Of a stretch of DNA of 36,974 nt, positions 34,071-36,974 are shown in pieces. A program made the translations under genes and the position numbers. The stretch is from Gammaproteobacteria bacterium (GTDB lineage: Bacteria; Pseudomonadota; Gammaproteobacteria; Steroidobacterales; Steroidobacteraceae): the NCBI GenBank assembly GCA_027452045.1, contig DAIDHH010000133.1, forward strand, positions 1-36,974, given 5' to 3'. Under the pieces are notes generated by a model. It did not search any database, had not been told where the DNA came from, and saw only the letters and a list, made by a program, of their open reading frames with translations. Numbering within the stretch: position 1 is the stretch's first letter; each line of letters starts with the position of its first letter.

Positions 34071-34993
34071 CCGACACCGTCCTCAGCTCAGCCACCCGCG
34101 AAGTCATCATCGGCTTCGAGCGCCCCTTCGTCATGATCGGAGAGCGCATCAACCCCACGGGCAGGAAGATCCTGGCGGCGGAGATGGCCGCGGGCGATTA
34201 TTCGCGGGTCGAAGCGGACGCGCGCGCTCAGGTGGTCGCTGGAGCGCACATGCTCGACGTCAATGCCGGCATTCCGCTCGCGGATGAACCGGCGATTCTT
34301 GCCAAGGCCGTGCAGCTGGTGCAGTCGGTGACCGACGTGCCGCTCTCGATCGACTCCTCCATCGTGGCGGCCCTCGAGGCGGGCCTCGCCGTCTACAAGG
34401 GCAAGGCGCTGGTGAACTCCGTCACCGGCGAGGAGGAACGCCTCGAATCGGTGCTGCCGCTCGTGAAGAAGTACGGCGCGGCGGTGGTCGCCATTTCCAA
34501 CGATGAGACCGGGATCTCCGAGGACCCGGACGTACGCTTCGAGGTGGCGAAGAAGATCGTGCACCGCGCCGCCGATCATGGCATCCCGGCCTGCGACGTC
34601 GTGGTCGACCCGCTCGTCATGCCGATCGGGGCCATCAACAAGGCGGGCGTGCAGGTAATGCACCTGCTCAAGCGCCTGCGCAGCGAGCTCAAGGTGAACA
34701 CCACCTGCGGCGCCTCCAACATCAGCTTCGGACTGCCGGCGCGCGAGGGCATTACCGCCGCCTTCCTCATCTCCGCGATGGGCGCCGGCATGACCTCCGC
34801 GATCATGAACCCGCTGCACACCGAGATCGTGCGGGCCATCATGGGGGCGGATGTCATGATGGGACATGACCCGGACTGCGCGCGCTGGATCCGCCGCTTC
34901 CGCGAAGTACCGGCCCCTGGAGCGCCAGGGGCTCCCGGTGAGGGCGCTGCGCGTGGCCGGCGCGAGGGAGGACATCGCCGCCGTGTCAGCTGA
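34067..34993 (+). CDS. Methyltetrahydrofolate:corrinoid methyltransferase (pterin-binding, AcsE/MtgA-like)
   Basis: A 308-aa protein from ATG 34067, overlapping the metF stop as ATGA. The frame open to 33791 only reads through metF. Seen: pterin-binding-domain motifs GERINPTG (25-32), DVNAG (64-68), SIDSS (94-98), VNSVTGEEERLES and NTTCGASNISFGLP. The last about 25 residues are a Pro/Gly/Arg-rich tail. It moves the methyl group between the corrinoid protein and THF, here presumably from methyl-Co(III) to THF, linking MttB chemistry to MetF. It lacks its own B12 domain, as expected. Confidence 0.95.
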   Translation: MTDTVLSSATREVIIGFERPFVMIGERINPTGRKILAAEMAAGDYSRVEADARAQVVAGAHMLDVNAGIPLADEPAILAKAVQLVQSVTDVPLSIDSSIVAALEAGLAVYKGKALVNSVTGEEERLESVLPLVKKYGAAVVAISNDETGISEDPDVRFEVAKKIVHRAADHGIPACDVVVDPLVMPIGAINKAGVQVMHLLKRLRSELKVNTTCGASNISFGLPAREGITAAFLISAMGAGMTSAIMNPLHTEIVRAIMGADVMMGHDPDCARWIRRFREVPAPGAPGAPGEGAARGRREGGHRRRVS

Positions 34994-36974
34994 GCCCAGC
35001 GCCCTCGTCGTCTTCACGCCCTCGGGCAAGCGCGGACGCTTCCCGCTCGGCACGCCGCTCCTTCAGGCGGCCCGCTCCCTCGGCGTGGACATCGATTCGG
35101 TCTGCGGCGGACGGGCGATCTGCGGGCGCTGTCAGGTGCTCGTCATGGAGGGCGAATTCGCCAAGCACGGCGTCCTATCAAACGCAGCGCACCTCTCGCC
35201 GGCGGGCGAGGCGGAGGCGAGCTACGCGCGCCGTCGCAGCCTCCCCGACGGTCACCGCCTCTCCTGTCAGTCCCTCATCGAGGGGGACCTGGTGGTGGAT
35301 GTGCCCGCATCGAGCCAGGTGCACCGCCAAGTGGTGCGCAAACGCGCCGACGTGCGCGCCATCACCCTGGATCCGGTGGTACGGCTGCACTACGTCGAGG
35401 TGCGCCAGCCCGACATGCACGACCCCGCGGGCGACCTGCAACGGCTGAAGGAGGCGCTCAAGCGCGAGTGGGATCTCGGCACCCTCCACTGCGACCTCCA
35501 GGTCCTGCAGCACCTGCAGCCGGCGCTGCGCAAGGGAGAGTGGCAGGTCACGGTCGCCGTGCACGCCGGCTCCCGGATCATCGGCATCTGGCCGGGCTTC
35601 CACGAGCTTGCCCTCGGGCTTGCCGTGGACATCGGCTCGACCACGATCGCCGCGCACCTGTGCAACCTCGAGACGGGCGAAGTCCTCGCCTCGAGCGGCG
35701 CCATGAACCCGCAGATCCGCTTCGGCGAGGACCTCATGAGCCGGGTGTCCTACTCCATGATGCACCCGGGCGGCGCGGTGCAGATGACCGCCGCCGTACG
35801 CGAAGCGCTCAATCAACTCGCCGCCGAAGTGACGCAGCAGGCGAACGCCACCCCCGAGGACATCCTCGAGGTGACCCTCGTCGGCAATCCCATCATGCAT
35901 CACCTGCTGCTCGGCATCGACCCGGTGGAGTTGGGCGGCGCCCCCTTTGCGCTCGCCACCGATGAGGCGACGGAGCTACGTACTGCGGATCTGGGATTGA
36001 ACCTGCATCCCAACGCGCGCGCGTATGCCCTGCCATGCGTCGCCGGTCATGTCGGCGCAGATACTGCCGGCATGATCCTCTCGGAACGACCCGATCTCAA
36101 TGACGACATCACATTGCTGGTTGATGTCGGCACCAACGCCGAGATCGTCCTCGGCAACCGCGAGCGCCTGCTCGCCTGCTCGAGCCCGACCGGCCCGGCC
36201 TTCGAGGGCGCGCAGATCAGCTCCGGTCAGCGCGCCGCCCCGGGCGCGATCGAGCGCGTACGCATCGACCCCGAGACCCTGGAGCCGCGCTTCAAAGTGA
36301 TTGGCTCGGACCTGTGGTCGGATGAGGCGGGATTTGCGGAGGCGATCAAGGACACCGGCGTCACCGGCATCTGCGGCTCAGGGATCATCGAGATCATCGC
36401 CGAGATGTATCTCGCGGGCATCATCAACCAGGACGGCGTGGTCGACGGCTCACTCGCCGCACGGAGCCCGCGCATCGTCCCCCAGGGCCGCACCTTCAGC
36501 TACCTCGTGCACCAGGGCGAGCAGACCCTCATGGTCACCCAGAACGACGTGCGGGCAATCCAACTCGCCAAAGCCGCCCTTTACGCGGGCATCAAGCTGC
36601 TGATGGAGCACTTTGGCACCGAGCACGTCCACCGCATCCGCCTCGCCGGCGCCTTCGGCGCCCACATCGACGTCAAGTACGCGATGCTGCTGGGGATGAT
36701 CCCCGACTGCGACCTCGCTCAGGTCGCATCCGCAGGCAACGCCGCAGGCACCGGCGCGCGCATCGCGCTGCTCGATGTCGGCTCGCGAAAGACCGTCGAA
36801 ACGCTCGTGCACAAGGTCGAGAAGATCGAAACCGCCCTCGAGCCGCGCTTCCAGCAACACTTCGTCGAGGCCATGGGAATACCCCACTCGACCGCCCAGT
36901 ACGTGCAGCTGCGCAAGGTGGTGGACCTGCCCGCCGCCAAACCGACCGCCCCGCGCGAAAACGCCCGGGGCCGC
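34983..36974 (+). CDS. Corrinoid-activating protein with 2Fe-2S and ASKHA domains (RamA-like), C-terminus off window
   Basis: Open from GTG 34983 to the window end (664 codons, no stop); overlaps the preceding gene by 11 bp. An in-frame GTG at 34938 is an alternative. Domains: a plant-type [2Fe-2S] ferredoxin (about 8-108; Cys41-x5-Cys47-x2-Cys50 and Cys95), a linker, and an actin-like ASKHA ATPase with AVDIGSTTIAAHL (214-226), LLVDVGTNAEIVLGN and GICGSGIIEIIAEM. The C-terminus reaches LAGAFGAHIDVKYAM and ARIALLDVGSR, so most of the gene is here. The family uses ATP hydrolysis to reduce inactive Co(II) corrinoid back to Co(I), which would matter in oxygen-exposed cells. Confidence 0.95.
   Translation, partial: MSAEPSALVVFTPSGKRGRFPLGTPLLQAARSLGVDIDSVCGGRAICGRCQVLVMEGEFAKHGVLSNAAHLSPAGEAEASYARRRSLPDGHRLSCQSLIEGDLVVDVPASSQVHRQVVRKRADVRAITLDPVVRLHYVEVRQPDMHDPAGDLQRLKEALKREWDLGTLHCDLQVLQHLQPALRKGEWQVTVAVHAGSRIIGIWPGFHELALGLAVDIGSTTIAAHLCNLETGEVLASSGAMNPQIRFGEDLMSRVSYSMMHPGGAVQMTAAVREALNQLAAEVTQQANATPEDILEVTLVGNPIMHHLLLGIDPVELGGAPFALATDEATELRTADLGLNLHPNARAYALPCVAGHVGADTAGMILSERPDLNDDITLLVDVGTNAEIVLGNRERLLACSSPTGPAFEGAQISSGQRAAPGAIERVRIDPETLEPRFKVIGSDLWSDEAGFAEAIKDTGVTGICGSGIIEIIAEMYLAGIINQDGVVDGSLAARSPRIVPQGRTFSYLVHQGEQTLMVTQNDVRAIQLAKAALYAGIKLLMEHFGTEHVHRIRLAGAFGAHIDVKYAMLLGMIPDCDLAQVASAGNAAGTGARIALLDVGSRKTVETLVHKVEKIETALEPRFQQHFVEAMGIPHSTAQYVQLRKVVDLPAAKPTAPRENARGR

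Overview
The window is GC-rich, densely packed proteobacterial DNA. TonB-dependent receptors, a heterotetrameric sarcosine oxidase and a spinster-type MFS carrier point to a Gram-negative, probably aerobic heterotroph. My guess is a gammaproteobacterium of the Steroidobacter type, but the sequence does not fix the taxon. No tRNA, rRNA, CRISPR array or insertion sequence was seen. The theme is removal and oxidation of N-methyl groups.

Layout. (1) 1-3947: the 5' part of a TonB-dependent receptor on the minus strand, divergent from a GMC oxidoreductase plus MFS pair. (2) 13490-4003, minus strand: a GlxA/GbdR-like AraC regulator, a SxxK serine hydrolase, the sarcosine oxidase genes soxB, soxD, soxA and soxG, and a MttB-family methyltransferase (MttB-1). 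(3) 13638-16497, plus strand: a second MttB paralogue (MttB-2) and a decayed MFS symporter. (4) 21812-16515, minus strand: a DgcA/N-methylproline-demethylase-like flavoprotein, an MFS transporter and a CocE-type hydrolase. (5) 22001-27390: a TPR-sulfotransferase, a complete TonB-dependent receptor and a second AraC regulator. (6) 27686-30811: a third MttB paralogue (MttB-3) and an MFS transporter. (7) 30933 to the window end: a compact operon of corrinoid protein, DUF1638 protein, small 'virulence factor' family protein, MetV-like Cys-rich protein, MetF, methyl-THF:corrinoid methyltransferase and a RamA-like corrinoid activator that runs off the window.

How the genes could work together (inference from families): a MttB protein moves a methyl group from a quaternary amine to the corrinoid protein. 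The pterin methyltransferase passes it to THF, and MetF with the MetV-like partner oxidises methyl-THF to methylene-THF. The RamA-like protein repairs oxidised Co(II) corrinoid. The DgcA-like flavoprotein and sarcosine oxidase then remove the remaining N-methyl groups oxidatively. For glycine betaine this would be a full route to glycine without the Rieske monooxygenase GbcAB; proline betaine would be an alternative substrate. All three MttB proteins lack an in-frame UAG, so they are the non-pyrrolysine type.

A 17-bp motif beginning TTGCTAGGA lies 79-113 bp upstream of the DgcA-like operon, the TonB receptor and MttB-3, in the same orientation relative to each. This suggests one regulon, probably run by the AraC protein at 26311-27390. 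A separate 30-bp repeat with GCGAT...ATCGC ends lies before MttB-1 and before the MFS gene that follows MttB-3.
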